Shown here: one piece after another, positions 45,654 to 55,712 of the stretch | Layout: every line of letters starts with the position of its first letter | Position numbering within the stretch: position 1 is the stretch's first letter | Origin: Palaemon carinicauda | Lineage: Eukaryota; Arthropoda; Malacostraca; Decapoda; Palaemonidae | Length of the DNA stretch: 64,000 bases | Assembly: GCF_036898095.1 (NCBI RefSeq) | Contig: NC_090746.1 | Coordinates: forward strand, 59,802,419-59,866,418 | Direction: 5' to 3' | Program-made: the position numbers and the translations under genes | The notes under the pieces: generated by a model | Database searches by the model: none | What the model was told of the DNA's origin: nothing | What the model saw: only the letters and a program-made list of their open reading frames with translations

Positions 45654-46040
45654 ATGGTGCCTAAGAAGCTAAGTTTCAGTACAGGAAGAAGGCAATTCTT
45701 TCATTAGAATTGAAGCAAGAAATTATAGAAAAACATGAGAGCAGTGTGCATGTGAGTGATACTGTATGGCTAAACAATATGGCCGGAATAGGCCTATTAT
45801 CTCGAGGATCATCAAGCTGAAGGCAGCCATTAAAGCAAATAACCATCGAAGTGGATCACCATTATTACAAGACATCTTAGCAATACCCTGGAAGAGATAG
45901 AACGCCTTTTGTTGATAGGGATAAAGGACAAAGAGATTGTTGGCAACGATCATTTGTGAGAAGGGCCAGCGTGATAAACAGAAAGAAAGAAAAAAGTGAA
46001 GCAAAGAAAACCATGATAGCATTAACAAGCTCTTTTAAAT
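45654..46040 (+). pseudogene. Tigger/pogo transposase N-terminal remnant
   Basis: ATG at 45654 gives MVPKKLSFS, then in shifted frames LELKQEIIEKHESSVHVSD, GRNRPIISRIIKLKAAIKAN, IERLLLIGIKDKEIV and ICEKGQRDKQ. These match the CENP-B-like N-terminal helix-turn-helix region and the following part of Tigger transposases. The DDE catalytic domain is absent. Confidence 0.7.
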
Positions 46041-46080
46041 AACACTTCTCTCTTTTTCTGTTTCTCTCTAAACATAGCAT

Positions 46081-46097
46081 TAACATGTTCTTTAAAT

Positions 46098-46128
<31 letters not shown>

Positions 46129-46743
46129 TCTTCGCTGTTATAGTGTTAGATACGTCTATTTTTTTTCCGAGAGAGAGAGAGAGAGAGAGAGAGATTAAAC
46201 AAAAACGTGTTTAGAGTACATATGGTTTTTAACAGCGTCAACGAGTTGAAAAACAATTAAATGTAACTAAGAAAGTAATAACAGCTAATCTGAATTCCTT
46301 TATTAACTAAAACAGGAATTGCTACGCAGAAAGAGAGACGGTCGGGGAGGAGGTAGAGATGGTGACTGCGATAACATACCGTAACTCGTCACTGAAAGTA
46401 ATGAAAATTAAAATCAAAAGAAAAAAAATGTAAAATATATGAAATATAAAAATAAAAAAAAAATAAATAAGCTAAGTTAGATTAAAATTTCCGTAGTGTA
46501 AGTTACGGTATGTTATCGCAGTCACCATCTCTACCTCCTCGCCGATCGTGTCTCCTCGTGCGTGTGTGTGTGTTTGCGCATACGCACACGAGTGTGTTTG
46601 TATCAATATTTGTTTTAGTTAATAAGGGAATTCAGATTCGCTGATATTGTTTTTTTAGTTACATTTAACTGTCTTTCAACTCGTTAACGCTGTTAAAAAT
46701 CATATGTACACAACACATTTTTGTTTAATCTCTCATTTTTGTT

Positions 46744-46780
<37 letters not shown>

Positions 46781-46877
46781 AAAAAATTAATAGACGTCTC
46801 TAACACTAACAGTGAAGAAGAACAAGAGAGAGAGAGAGAGAGAGTGTGTACAGTATTTATTTAAAGGACATGTTAAC
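46081..46877. repeat. Long imperfect palindrome (foldback)
   Basis: Arm 46081-46386 pairs with 46500-46877 across a loop of about 113 bp. Matching blocks include TTTAACAGCG(T)CAACGAGTTG, TTATTAACTAAAACA, GAGGTAGAGATGGTGACTGC and GATAACATACCGTAACT. (GA)n/(CT)n tracts occupy parts of both arms. A partial third copy of the inner edge lies at 46885-46930. Confidence 0.85.
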
Positions 46878-47010
46878 ACCATGTCTACCTTCTCGCCGAT
46901 CGTCCGTCTCCGGCGTAGCAAATCCTACACCTGCGTTGGCCTGTCTCTAAGGTAAAGTGGCAATAAAACGGATTTTGAGCGAAGCGAAAAATCTATTTTT
47001 GGGTGAGATA

Positions 47011-47355
47011 GCCATGGCGTCCTGATGGAAGGTTCCTGTTTGGTAGCTTCCTTGGGTATAAGACTACTAAGATATTCCCAGAGAATTTAACCACAGGTTA
47101 TCACAGAATTCTAACTTCTGGAGCGAGTATCTCAAAGGTTTCCCTTTAAGACATCGTAATACAACAGGGGACACGCATGTCTGGTCGTGCCACATAGCTA
47201 TCTCCACCCCGAACAGGGTTAACGCTTCGGTGTGTAAGGGCTGAGAATAGCTGGGAGCCGTTCCACAGCTAATCTCACTCGTGGCTACTACTGATACTCG
47301 AGACGTAAACAAACGGACGCCATTGCTCTAATGACGTCACGAGCGTCTTTATCCT
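47011..47355. repeat. Left inverted terminal repeat of E
   Basis: 345 bp from GCCATGGCGTCCTGATGGAA to GAGCGTCTTTATCCT. It is matched in reverse by 55368-55712. Outside it, the left extension AAAACGGATTTTGAGCGAAG is unique to this end and is repeated in the ICR. Confidence 0.92.
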
Positions 47356-47427
47356 GGCGCCAGTTGCTGCCCATCACCATGATACAATTGTGTAGGGTGG
47401 GAACAAACTGACGAAGTAGTAGGGAGG

Positions 47428-47526
47428 GTCCATCAGGACGCCATGGCTATCTCACCCAAAAATAGATTTTTCGCTTCGCTCAAAATCCGTTTTTTGGGCT
47501 CAAGCCATGGCGTCCTGATGGAAGAG
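47428..47526. repeat. Internal complementary region of E
   Basis: CCATCAGGACGCCATGGCTA then AAAAATAGATTTTTCGCTTC is the reverse complement of the left end, meeting TTTTTTGGGCTCAAGCCATG, the reverse complement of the right end, at a shared T run. This is the DIRS circle-junction template. Confidence 0.93.
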
Positions 47527-48313
47527 TACCAGAGAATCAATGTATCGTGGTAGATTTTCCCCCAGAGTTAAGTGCCTAGGCATTGACAAAATAGCAAAGT
47601 AATCTTAGGTAAGAACCATAGGAACGAAGTATCCTGCCCCCCATTGGTAGGAAGTTCCCATGGGCTATGCCGACGTCAAAGTGGTATTGAAGGGCTATTC
47701 ATCTTGACAGAAGAGCTTTTAAGAGCTTAGAGATGAAGCAGAATGTTTGATATTTGTATAGGAACATTCTGAGTAGGCCAGTGGTGGTTGGGCACTGTGT
47801 GTAGGGTTCATCTCCTGATTATCAGAAGTAAGTATTCGAGTAGGAACCTTACTGAGACAAGGTGAATATAATTTAAGAATAGACATCTTAAATTCTTCAT
47901 GACCATAAGAAAGGAGGAATAAATAAAACTATGACAGTATGTATTTCATAGTAAGTAGGAGCTGAAAGAGACGCACAAGTAATAAAATAGAAATTTTATT
48001 TCACAATGCAGAAAATAAATAATTTACAGCAAAAAGTAAAGTTCATTTACAGTAATAATAATGTACATAGAAATAAAGGCTTGCTCTTGAATCTGAAAGG
48101 GAATTTCAGGATTAGTAGGTACTCGTTCTCGAGGAACGCAAGTCTTTAAATAACACATCATGCTCAAGGCATGCGGCACTTGTGTAACACTATGACATTC
48201 CACCTGGGATAAGAACAGTTATAAAAGCACTAAGTGTTTTTAGACATCACTATGAATCACTCGAGGGTCAACATAGGCACCCGAAGAGTTAGAGTCCCAA
48301 GTAACTCACTGTT
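47527..48313. other. 3' untranslated region of E
   Basis: Between the ICR and the recombinase stop there is AT-rich sequence with no frame. A possible polyadenylation-type AATAAA run lies on the minus strand but was not assigned. Confidence 0.5.
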
Positions 48314-51082
48314 CTACGCAGAGTCAGGTGCAGGTTTCATAACACTACCTGCGGCTACCACAAAATGTTTGATTTCGTGCACTTGTTTCGCATAATGTTT
48401 AAAGAAAACTCGCGAGGACTTCCAGCCCGTAAAGTTCTTAAGGCTCTCGAAGTCCATGCTCTGAAAGAAGTTCAGAGAAGATGCCACTTTTCTAGGATCA
48501 TGACCAGCGGGTGTACTGTTCGGATCCGCTCTGCGAATGAAGTAGGTGATTTTCGCTCTTAATTGTTTCAGTGACAGGTCGCTGCCCGATGTTTCTCCTT
48601 TGAAGAGTTGGCCTCCACCAAAGTTTGAAGTTCTGCGAAGATAGACCTTGAGACTCTCTACTGGACATAGAGAGACATCCTCCTTCAGGGGGCATATTCT
48701 CCAAGGGCCCCATCTTTTGGTGGGTAATTCATTTTTGGCGAGAAACGTCGGATCGGGGGAGAGGGTCACTTCTCCTGAATCAGCAAACAGGATGTGTCCC
48801 TCTTCTCTTGATAATGCCACTATTTCGCTGACTCGAGCTCCCGAGGCGAGAGCAAATAAAAATATAACTTTCTGAGTCAGATCCTTGAGGGGGCATGAAT
48901 CATTGTCCAAGTTGGAGGCGAAATGGAGCACCTTGTCTAGTGACCAGGAGATCGGTTTCGGAGGGGGTGCTGGGCGTAGGCGAGCACATGCTTTCGGCAG
49001 TTTGTTAAAGATGTCGTTGGACAGATCAATTTGGAAAGCATATAGAATTGGTCTAGTCAAAGCCGATTTGCAAGTTGAGATCGTATTGGCTGCTAATCCT
49101 TGTCCATGAAGGTGAATGAAGAAGGACATACAGAAATCAATGGTGATTTCTTTAGGATTTTTTGCTTTAACAAAGGAGACCCATTTCCTCCAGGATGATT
49201 CGTATTGCCGTCTCGTGGATTCGGTCTTGTATTCCTCTAGGAAGTCTAGACTTTTCTTCGAGATCCCAAACCTCTTCTTTGCGGCAAGGGAGAGAAAATC
49301 ATGAGATGAAGGTCCTTGATTTTCGATGATGAAGCGAAGACAGTCGACTTCTGTACTTGTTGAGAGAGAACTGGGCCCGGGAGAGGGATCAGCTTGGGCT
49401 GCAGCTCCAGGACCAGGGGGTACCAGTTGCTCCGGGGCCACTTGGGAGCCACTAGGGCCGCTGTCCCTTTGAAGGTTCTCAGTTTGGAGAGGACTTTCAA
49501 CAGAAGGTTGGTGGGAGGGAACAGGTATATCTTCGACCATCTGTTCCAGTCCAGTGACATGGCGTCCACCGCTTCTGCTTTGGGGTCCTCGTACGGGGCT
49601 ACGTACAGAGGAAGTTGATTGTTGTCGCTCGTTGCAAAGAGATCTATCTGAAGTTCTGGGACTTGATTGGAGATGAAGGAGAATGATCTTGCGTCTAGAG
49701 ACCATTCCGACTCTATCGGGTTTGTCCGAGATAGAGCATCCGCTGTCACGTTGCGGAATCCTTGTAGGTGAACTGCAGACAGGTGCCACTTCTTCTTCTC
49801 CGCCAGACGGAGGATTGGGAGAAGCACCTGATTTATCTGGGGCGATCTTGAGCCCTGGCGATTGAGACAACGAACTACCACCGAGTTGTCTAGGGTTAGA
49901 CGGATGTGGATCGAGGGTGGCGGGGATAACTTCTTCAGAGTAAGAAGGACCGCCATGGCCTCCAAGATGTTTATGTGGAACGTCTTGAATAGTGGAGACC
50001 AGGTCCCTTGAGCTTGTTTCAGGTGGGAGTGACCTCCCCAGCCCTCCAGTGAGGCATCCGTGTGGATGTTGAGTGATGGAGGAGGGTGTTGGAGAGGAAT
50101 GGACCTTTTCAGGGCCATTGCTTCCGACCACGGCTTTAGGAGGCGTCGAAGTCTGTTTGGAAGCCGTCTCTTGAGGTCTCTTCGAGCGATGGATGCCGAT
50201 CGTCTCCAGACTCCCGCGGCATCCTTTAGCTGTGCACGAAGCACTGGGTTTGTCACTGAGGCGAATTGTAGAGAGCCTAGAACTCGTTCCTGCTGTCGTC
50301 TTGAAATGCGTTTGGATTTCAGTAGTCGCTTGACAGACCCTGCTATTTCCTTCCTTTTCTTCTGGGGGATGGAAAGGCGGTGTGACTGAAGATTCCAGTG
50401 GATTCCCAACCACTGAAACTTCTGAGCCGGAGAGAGGCGAGATTTCTTCTCGTTGATCTTGAATCCCAGGTGTTCTAGGTACTGGGTAACTTCGTCGCAA
50501 GACTTTGTACACTCTTCGGGCGAGGGAGCCCAGACTAGCCAGTCGTCGAGGTAGGCCATCACCTGGACGTTTCTTAGGCGGAGCTGTTGTACTATGGCAT
50601 CCGCCAGCTTTGTGAAGATCCGAGGGGCCACATTGAGGCCGAATGGCATGGCCCTGAAGGCGTAGCTTTTCCTTTGGAGTCGAAATCCTAGGTAGGAGGA
50701 AGCGTGATGGTTCATTGGAATGTGCCAATAGGCATCCGCCAGGTCTATAGAGACCGTGTAGGAACCCTGAGGCAGAAGGGTCCTTATTTGTTGAAGCGTC
50801 AGCATCTTGAATTTGTTGTTCTCTATGAACTTGTTGAGGGGGGATAAGTCCAGAATGACTCTGAGCTTGTCTGAGTCCTTCTTGGGAACACAAAACAGTC
50901 TCCCTTGGAACCTGGTGGACTTTACCTTCCTTATCACCTTCTTGTTCAAGAGGTCTAGAACATATTCTTCCAGAATGGGGGTTGATGGTTGAAAGAACCG
51001 CTGGAAGATTGGGGGTGGTTGCACCCAACTCCAGCCTAGACCGTTCTTGATGATGCTGTGTGCCCAAGGATCGAAGGTCCAA
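48314..51082 (-). CDS. Tyrosine recombinase of E (ORF3); N-terminal 612 codons overlap ORF2
   Basis: The open frame has 922 codons, but recognisable sequence starts only after codon ~625, just past the end of ORF2. It begins FLEEYKTESTRRQYESSWRK (core-binding), then SGARVSEIVAL (R750), GHDPRKVASSLNF (H861, R864), TGWKSSRVFFKHY (W887, Tyr nucleophile Y897). The full R-H-R-W-Y set is present. The first 612 codons are a Ser/Pro-rich reading of RT-RNase H DNA in another frame and may not be translated; a later Met (near codon 505, QMVEDIP) or frameshifting/reinitiation is possible. The enzyme would integrate the circular DNA without target duplication. Confidence 0.88.
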   Translation of the reverse strand: MDLRSLGTQHHQERSRLELGATTPNLPAVLSTINPHSGRICSRPLEQEGDKEGKVHQVPRETVLCSQEGLRQAQSHSGLIPPQQVHREQQIQDADASTNKDPSASGFLHGLYRPGGCLLAHSNEPSRFLLPRISTPKEKLRLQGHAIRPQCGPSDLHKAGGCHSTTAPPKKRPGDGLPRRLASLGSLARRVYKVLRRSYPVPRTPGIQDQREEISPLSGSEVSVVGNPLESSVTPPFHPPEEKEGNSRVCQATTEIQTHFKTTAGTSSRLSTIRLSDKPSASCTAKGCRGSLETIGIHRSKRPQETASKQTSTPPKAVVGSNGPEKVHSSPTPSSITQHPHGCLTGGLGRSLPPETSSRDLVSTIQDVPHKHLGGHGGPSYSEEVIPATLDPHPSNPRQLGGSSLSQSPGLKIAPDKSGASPNPPSGGEEEVAPVCSSPTRIPQRDSGCSISDKPDRVGMVSRRKIILLHLQSSPRTSDRSLCNERQQSTSSVRSPVRGPQSRSGGRHVTGLEQMVEDIPVPSHQPSVESPLQTENLQRDSGPSGSQVAPEQLVPPGPGAAAQADPSPGPSSLSTSTEVDCLRFIIENQGPSSHDFLSLAAKKRFGISKKSLDFLEEYKTESTRRQYESSWRKWVSFVKAKNPKEITIDFCMSFFIHLHGQGLAANTISTCKSALTRPILYAFQIDLSNDIFNKLPKACARLRPAPPPKPISWSLDKVLHFASNLDNDSCPLKDLTQKVIFLFALASGARVSEIVALSREEGHILFADSGEVTLSPDPTFLAKNELPTKRWGPWRICPLKEDVSLCPVESLKVYLRRTSNFGGGQLFKGETSGSDLSLKQLRAKITYFIRRADPNSTPAGHDPRKVASSLNFFQSMDFESLKNFTGWKSSRVFFKHYAKQVHEIKHFVVAAGSVMKPAPDSA

Positions 51083-51441
51083 CGATCCTGGAATTGGCGG
51101 AGTCTTCCTCCCACCGGAAGCACTTCATTGCTTCTGGTGTCCCGAGGACTTGTTGCCTCGGCCGCTAGCTCCCTTTCCTCCTCTACCTCTGGAGGGACGA
51201 CGAGAGGCGTCTCTGCTTGCACCCCTGGACGAGCCTCTACCTCTGGCATGAAAGGTAGTGGATGACTGCTCAAAGGCAGGGGTGAAGACCGGTGACTGTG
51301 ACAACACCGGTTGGGGGACCAACTGAAAGGTCTGTTGTGGTTGGGCAACCACTTGGGAGGTAGCGGGTCCCGGAAACTGACGTCGTTGTTGACGTTGCTG
51401 GGGTTTCGGCTTCTGAGGTTTCCTCTTAGGCTGAGGTCCAT
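49246..51441 (-). CDS. Reverse transcriptase-RNase H-methyltransferase-like polyprotein of E (ORF2)
   Basis: 731 codons. RT spans about residues 160-350 with VSIDLADAYWHIPM (230-243), MPFGLNVAPRIFTKL and the catalytic AYLDDWLVW (296-304). RNase H follows with HTDASLEGWGG (D462), NILEAMAV (E494), LDNS (D518) and VTADALSR (D568). The segment QIDLFATSDNNQLPLY (598-613), YLFPPTNLLLKVL and LVAPKWPRSNWYP (663-675) is the block placed between RNase H and recombinase in DIRS elements and often called methyltransferase-like. All catalytic acids are present. The frame overlaps the end of Gag by 317 bp; a second in-frame Met is at codon 65 (51249). Confidence 0.92.
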   Translation of the reverse strand: MDLSLRGNLRSRNPSNVNNDVSFRDPLPPKWLPNHNRPFSWSPNRCCHSHRSSPLPLSSHPLPFMPEVEARPGVQAETPLVVPPEVEEERELAAEATSPRDTRSNEVLPVGGRLRQFQDRWTFDPWAHSIIKNGLGWSWVQPPPIFQRFFQPSTPILEEYVLDLLNKKVIRKVKSTRFQGRLFCVPKKDSDKLRVILDLSPLNKFIENNKFKMLTLQQIRTLLPQGSYTVSIDLADAYWHIPMNHHASSYLGFRLQRKSYAFRAMPFGLNVAPRIFTKLADAIVQQLRLRNVQVMAYLDDWLVWAPSPEECTKSCDEVTQYLEHLGFKINEKKSRLSPAQKFQWLGIHWNLQSHRLSIPQKKRKEIAGSVKRLLKSKRISRRQQERVLGSLQFASVTNPVLRAQLKDAAGVWRRSASIARRDLKRRLPNRLRRLLKPWSEAMALKRSIPLQHPPPSLNIHTDASLEGWGGHSHLKQAQGTWSPLFKTFHINILEAMAVLLTLKKLSPPPSIHIRLTLDNSVVVRCLNRQGSRSPQINQVLLPILRLAEKKKWHLSAVHLQGFRNVTADALSRTNPIESEWSLDARSFSFISNQVPELQIDLFATSDNNQLPLYVAPYEDPKAEAVDAMSLDWNRWSKIYLFPPTNLLLKVLSKLRTFKGTAALVAPKWPRSNWYPLVLELQPKLIPLPGPVLSQQVQKSTVFASSSKIKDLHLMIFSPLPQRRGLGSRRKV

Positions 51442-53074
51442 CGTCCTGAGAGGTTTTCCTTTTTCTGGACATGCCCCACTTGTGGAGAAGGTTCCTATTC
51501 TCCGTGGCGGCTCTGTCAGTTATTTCCTTGACAAGGTCAGAAGGAAACAGGTGCTTTCCCCAGATGTTGGAGGAAATCAGCCTCCGGGGTTCGTGTTTCA
51601 CGGTGGCACCGACAAACACGAATTCACGACAGGCTCTACGAGCCTTTATGAAATGGTACAAGTCCTTCATTACCGTGAGTAAGTGGGATTTGGCCAGTAC
51701 CATGTAGTGATCGGGTACCGCTGTGTCACAGGCCATTACTTCAAGTTGGACTTGATGAGAAAGCGAAGCTGCAAGCCTCTCCTTCGTGTCTTGTTCCCGG
51801 CGAAGGAGGTGGTCGTTGAGCTTAGGGAGGTCTTCATTAAACTGACGTCCGGCGACGTCAGGATCGAGCCTACCCACGACGAAAGTATGTTGGACATCTT
51901 TCCATTGCCTAGTGTCAGGGGGTGTCACGATGGAGAAGGGTCTGCACTCCTCCAGTGCAGGGCAGGGTTTCCCTTCTTCCGCCGCTTTAAGGCATGCAGC
52001 TAAGGCCTTTTCCAGAAATGGAAGAATCGCAGTGTCAGGTGCGACATAGGTAGGATGCTTCTTGCTCAAGGCAGGAAGCTTAGAGCAGGTAAAGCCCCTG
52101 CTCTTAAATGCGTTGGCTAGCATAGCTTGGGCCTTTGCGAGATCGAACACTATCTCTTCTTTAGGTTCGGTCTCCTCCTTCGAGGCAGGTTCGGCACGAA
52201 GTCGGACGTAACAGTCCGGGTAGGCCTCGAAGCTTGGGAAGAACTCCACATCTTCCAACGGAACCGTGCCGATCTTGTCGCTAACAAAGATCCTGCCGGT
52301 TGCAATAACCATATGCTCTGCATACCTCCACGGGTTGGCATGAGAGCAAGCTGGGAGATCCTTGACCGAGATCTTCTTCGTGTCTCTGGATCCAATCATC
52401 GACCTGATGGACTCCTGGTTCTCCTTCAGTCTGTCGTCCATGACAGCTCTAATCAGTCGGATCAGTTCTTGGGTGGAAGAGGAAGGATCCGGGGTCGAGG
52501 AGGTAGACGGAAGGGACAATTCCGTCGGTGTAGGAGTAGGCGGAGGGATGGACGAGGGAGTAGCTCCAATCTCCGACTCGGTGTATTCCACCTTGTCTTC
52601 GTCCTCTTCGGCTCCTTGAGCCATAAGCGTCTTCTCCGTGTCTTCCGAGACGTCGGAGATCCGTTCATCATCCTCGGAATCCAAACGGCACTCGTGCATG
52701 GACTGAGCCATGACCACATCAGGTTCCACTGAAATTTGGACAGTGGGGATTGCTTCCTTTGGAACCACTGAATCAGGGGAGGCCTTAGGGAACAACAGGG
52801 ACCTCAGTTCTTCGGTGGCCAGGTACGGTCCAGTAGCATTTCTCTGAAAACCACGCACCCACTTGCGCAGTTTCTCACGAGCAATGTCTCTAACCTCCGC
52901 TGAGGGAGGGTTATGGAAGGCCTCAACTAGATAGGCCTGGCAGACCGTACATTCCAGTGGATTCCAGAACTTCCAATCCCCTTTCTTGTCTGAGCAAGGG
53001 GCGTGAGTCCTGCACGCCGTATGTCCGTAAAACTGGGAGCGTTTCACAGCACAGTAGGCGAAATCGCACTTCAT
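51125..53074 (-). CDS. Gag-like protein of E (ORF1)
   Basis: 649 codons from MKCDFAYCAVKRS. Near the N-terminus Cys/His residues (C3, C8, H18, C21, then ECTVCQAYL) suggest a zinc-binding head like D1/D2. The middle has acidic and Ser/Pro/Thr-rich stretches (residues ~130-215) and a conserved helical part with HPTYVAPDTAILPFLEKALA. The C-terminus is an RG/RGG-rich basic tail (GRGSSRGASRDAS... GRGGKGASGRG), suited to RNA binding. The start lies 10 bp after a splice-acceptor-like sequence. It would package the RNA. Confidence 0.85.
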   Translation of the reverse strand: MKCDFAYCAVKRSQFYGHTACRTHAPCSDKKGDWKFWNPLECTVCQAYLVEAFHNPPSAEVRDIAREKLRKWVRGFQRNATGPYLATEELRSLLFPKASPDSVVPKEAIPTVQISVEPDVVMAQSMHECRLDSEDDERISDVSEDTEKTLMAQGAEEDEDKVEYTESEIGATPSSIPPPTPTPTELSLPSTSSTPDPSSSTQELIRLIRAVMDDRLKENQESIRSMIGSRDTKKISVKDLPACSHANPWRYAEHMVIATGRIFVSDKIGTVPLEDVEFFPSFEAYPDCYVRLRAEPASKEETEPKEEIVFDLAKAQAMLANAFKSRGFTCSKLPALSKKHPTYVAPDTAILPFLEKALAACLKAAEEGKPCPALEECRPFSIVTPPDTRQWKDVQHTFVVGRLDPDVAGRQFNEDLPKLNDHLLRREQDTKERLAASLSHQVQLEVMACDTAVPDHYMVLAKSHLLTVMKDLYHFIKARRACREFVFVGATVKHEPRRLISSNIWGKHLFPSDLVKEITDRAATENRNLLHKWGMSRKRKTSQDDGPQPKRKPQKPKPQQRQQRRQFPGPATSQVVAQPQQTFQLVPQPVLSQSPVFTPAFEQSSTTFHARGRGSSRGASRDASRRPSRGRGGKGASGRGNKSSGHQKQ

Positions 53075-53105
53075 CTGCTCCTCCTGTGGAAGAAAGAGAA
53101 AATGA
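53075..53105 (-). promoter_or_regulatory. Splice-acceptor-like sequence just before Gag ATG in E
   Basis: On the minus strand TTTTCTCTTTCTTCCACAG ends at 53084 and is followed by GAGGAGCAG and the Gag ATG. The long pyrimidine tract plus CAG suggests that a leader intron is removed so that Gag becomes the first ORF. The matching donor was not assigned. Confidence 0.5.
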
Positions 53106-55367
53106 GTATGGGGGAGCCATAGGAATGGCTCTTAAATTAAGTTAACATTAATCATTAATTTTAACTTAAGGAAGGTGTGATGCATAGAGAATGAAACAGT
53201 AAAGGAGACACGCTCCATGCATCTCGCCCGGCTGGTTACCATAGGCTGGTCCTGGGATAATCCAAATGACCTAGATCATTGGATATAGTTTCCTAGGATT
53301 CCCATTATAATGGAACTCCGTGGAAAGCCAAGGACAAGGTTGGGATCGAATTCATTCGGTTCCCAGATAAGAGCCAGAAGGCCTCATTAAGGGTAATTGC
53401 TTCTGGCAACCAGCCGCGCTAAGATGCACATAGCATGCTGGAAATAGAAGAATGCAAAGAGACAGCATGATCACTAATAGAGCAGTACTAGGTACTGATC
53501 TTAGAAGCAAAGCAGCTTATCTATTTGCAAGGTAGGGCTATCTAGTCTTATGATAGCTAAAGAGAGGGGGTGCAAGTATTCTTGACGCCTCCGGGGCATC
53601 CGGCAGCCGCCGGCACGCCGGAGCTCGCTCCAGCATAGATTCTGGCATTAGAACAGACAATTTTCAAAGTCAGTTAGATACCAGGATGGCGGCCGCCGGC
53701 ACAACGGCGGCACGCCGGCAGGGAGCGGCGGCTCCGGCAGCCGGAGGATGCCGGATTGGTGACGGGTAAGGATGGTACAGGTAGTATCGGGTTGCCGGCA
53801 GTATATGCCGGCACTCCGGAGATCGACCGGCAAGCGGACGAATAGATAGGAGTAGGAGAGCCGCCGGTAGTAGCCGGCGGCAGCCGGCAGTCCCTCGGTA
53901 CACGGGGGGCTGGGGGCAAGGGTAGGGAAGTCACCAAGAGGGAGGCAGGTGTTGCCGGCAGTAGAGGCGGCAAGAGACCGGCACCCGGATAGAGAGAGAG
54001 ACAGGGGGAGGGGGGAAGGGATGTAGGAAGTACCGTCAGGGTTCCAGACATCCCTCCCCCTCCCTGAGGGGGTGTACCCATGATAGAGACAGGCTCTAGC
54101 ATCCAAGCAGGGGTCACTAGGGACCGGGAGCAGGTAGCCCAAGGGAGGGCTAGGGAACACCCAAGAGGGGGGGGGGGGAGACTCCCCTATGCAGAGCTAC
54201 ACTAGTAACTAACCTTATAGGACACTATGAAGGTATATGTACCAGAGCGGACAGCACAGGGAAGCTCGGGTAGCCCTACTCTTCCACCCTAAGGAGGAAT
54301 TGTAGGACAGGGGACAGATGAGTATAAACTAACCTAAGCATAGGCTAGGCTATACAAGAGATAGGTGGGGAGGGAGAAGAGAGGGGTCTTCCCAGGAAGG
54401 GTTTCTGTACCAGAGCGGCCACAAAGGGAAGGGAGGACACTCCCTAACCTAAGATTAGGCTGATCAGCTAAAAACGGTGCAAGAGTACAGTTTCAGCATG
54501 GAACAGAGAAACCTTCCTAACCCGGCCTAGATCAGGGCTAAAAGTCCTGAACTAGGCAAGGAAGAAGACATATCGCTATCGCAGGAAAGTCGTAGACTAT
54601 CCTAGCCATAGAGGTAGGCTAGCCTAACCTCACTCTCAGACGCAATCCTAAAGGGGGTTCATTCCTTTAGGGAGGACTGAGAGGCGATATAATACTCTAT
54701 TAGACAATAAATCCCTTTACTCAGAAAAGGGATCAGGGCTAAATAGAGGGAGTGCCAAGGCAGGGGATGAAGGAAGCATATAGGGGTCCTAAGGTTAGGT
54801 TAGGCTAGAAAGAATCACAGACTAGCCTATCCCCTATATGGTCCCTGAAGGCGAAAACATTTGCATCACTAGTCAAAAGTATTGTAAAATAATAATGCCA
54901 CTATCTTCATAACTTAGTCTAGGATCACTGATAAATCATGCATGAACACTTGTATATAGGCTCCTGGCCTGGGGGCTATAGTAGCCGACTGGTATGAGGT
55001 CAATCGATGACCGATAAAAAGCGTCTAACACGATATAAAAGTTCCTAGCTATGAAGACTAAATAAACTAATGTATTCGATTAGTATATAATGCCGGAAGC
55101 GTTGTTGTGGCTAACTAAATAAGACATGCAAAACAACAACGACGCCATAAAATGGCGGGTCCGGTAGAGGCACAGCTCCGCCACAAAACATCAATTATTT
55201 CGCGAAATAATATTTACTTTACGGCCAGAGCTTAATTAAACAATACTGGAACCTTGTACTCAACTTTCCAGAAGAAGGCGAGGCTGAAGGTAACGACATA
55301 GCGAAGATGCAAAACGATAAAGTTCACACAAGGGAAAATCCGTCTCAGTAGGGCAGCTACTAAACAA
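53106..55367 (-). other. Long leader of E with a GCCGGC-rich segment
   Basis: About 2.2 kb between Gag and the right repeat. 53590-53990 is very GC-rich, with at least ten GCCGGC/GCCGGCA occurrences in a degenerate pattern (e.g. CCGCCGGCACAACGGCGGCA). A poly-G run lies at 54167-54180. The remainder has repeated CCTAACCTA/TAGGCTA motifs. Frames here lack motifs and are not called as genes. Confidence 0.6.
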
Positions 55368-55712
55368 AGGATAAAGACGCTCGTGACGTCATTAGAGCAA
55401 TGGCGTCCGTTTGTTTACGTCTCGAGTATCAGTAGTAGCCACGAGTGAGATTAGCTGTGGAACGGCTCCCAGCTATTCTCAGCCCTTACACACCGAAGCG
55501 TTAACCCTGTTCGGGGTGGAGATAGCTATGTGGCACGACCAGACATGCGTGTCCCCTGTTGTATTACGATGTCTTAAAGGGAAACCTTTGAGATACTCGC
55601 TCCAGAAGTTAGAATTCTGTGATAACCTGTGGTTAAATTCTCTGGGAATATCTTAGTAGTCTTATACCCAAGGAAGCTACCAAACAGGAACCTTCCATCA
55701 GGACGCCATGGC
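55368..55712. repeat. Right inverted terminal repeat of E
   Basis: Inverse of 47011-47355, of equal length. A matching 81-codon frame occurs in both repeats and is judged a by-product. Confidence 0.92.

Noticed and set aside
47067..47312. 81-codon frame present identically at both ends of E
   Set aside because: It lies within the inverted terminal repeats and has no recognisable motif; the identity comes from the repeat, not from a conserved gene.
48314..48713. Shadow frames around the recombinase of E
   Set aside because: The conserved R-H-R-W-Y motifs lie in the 922-codon frame; the others are overlaps.
53648..54160. 170-codon Pro/Ser/Leu-rich frame in the E leader
   Set aside because: Low-complexity reading of the GC-rich leader; no family motif and several overlapping frames of equal quality.
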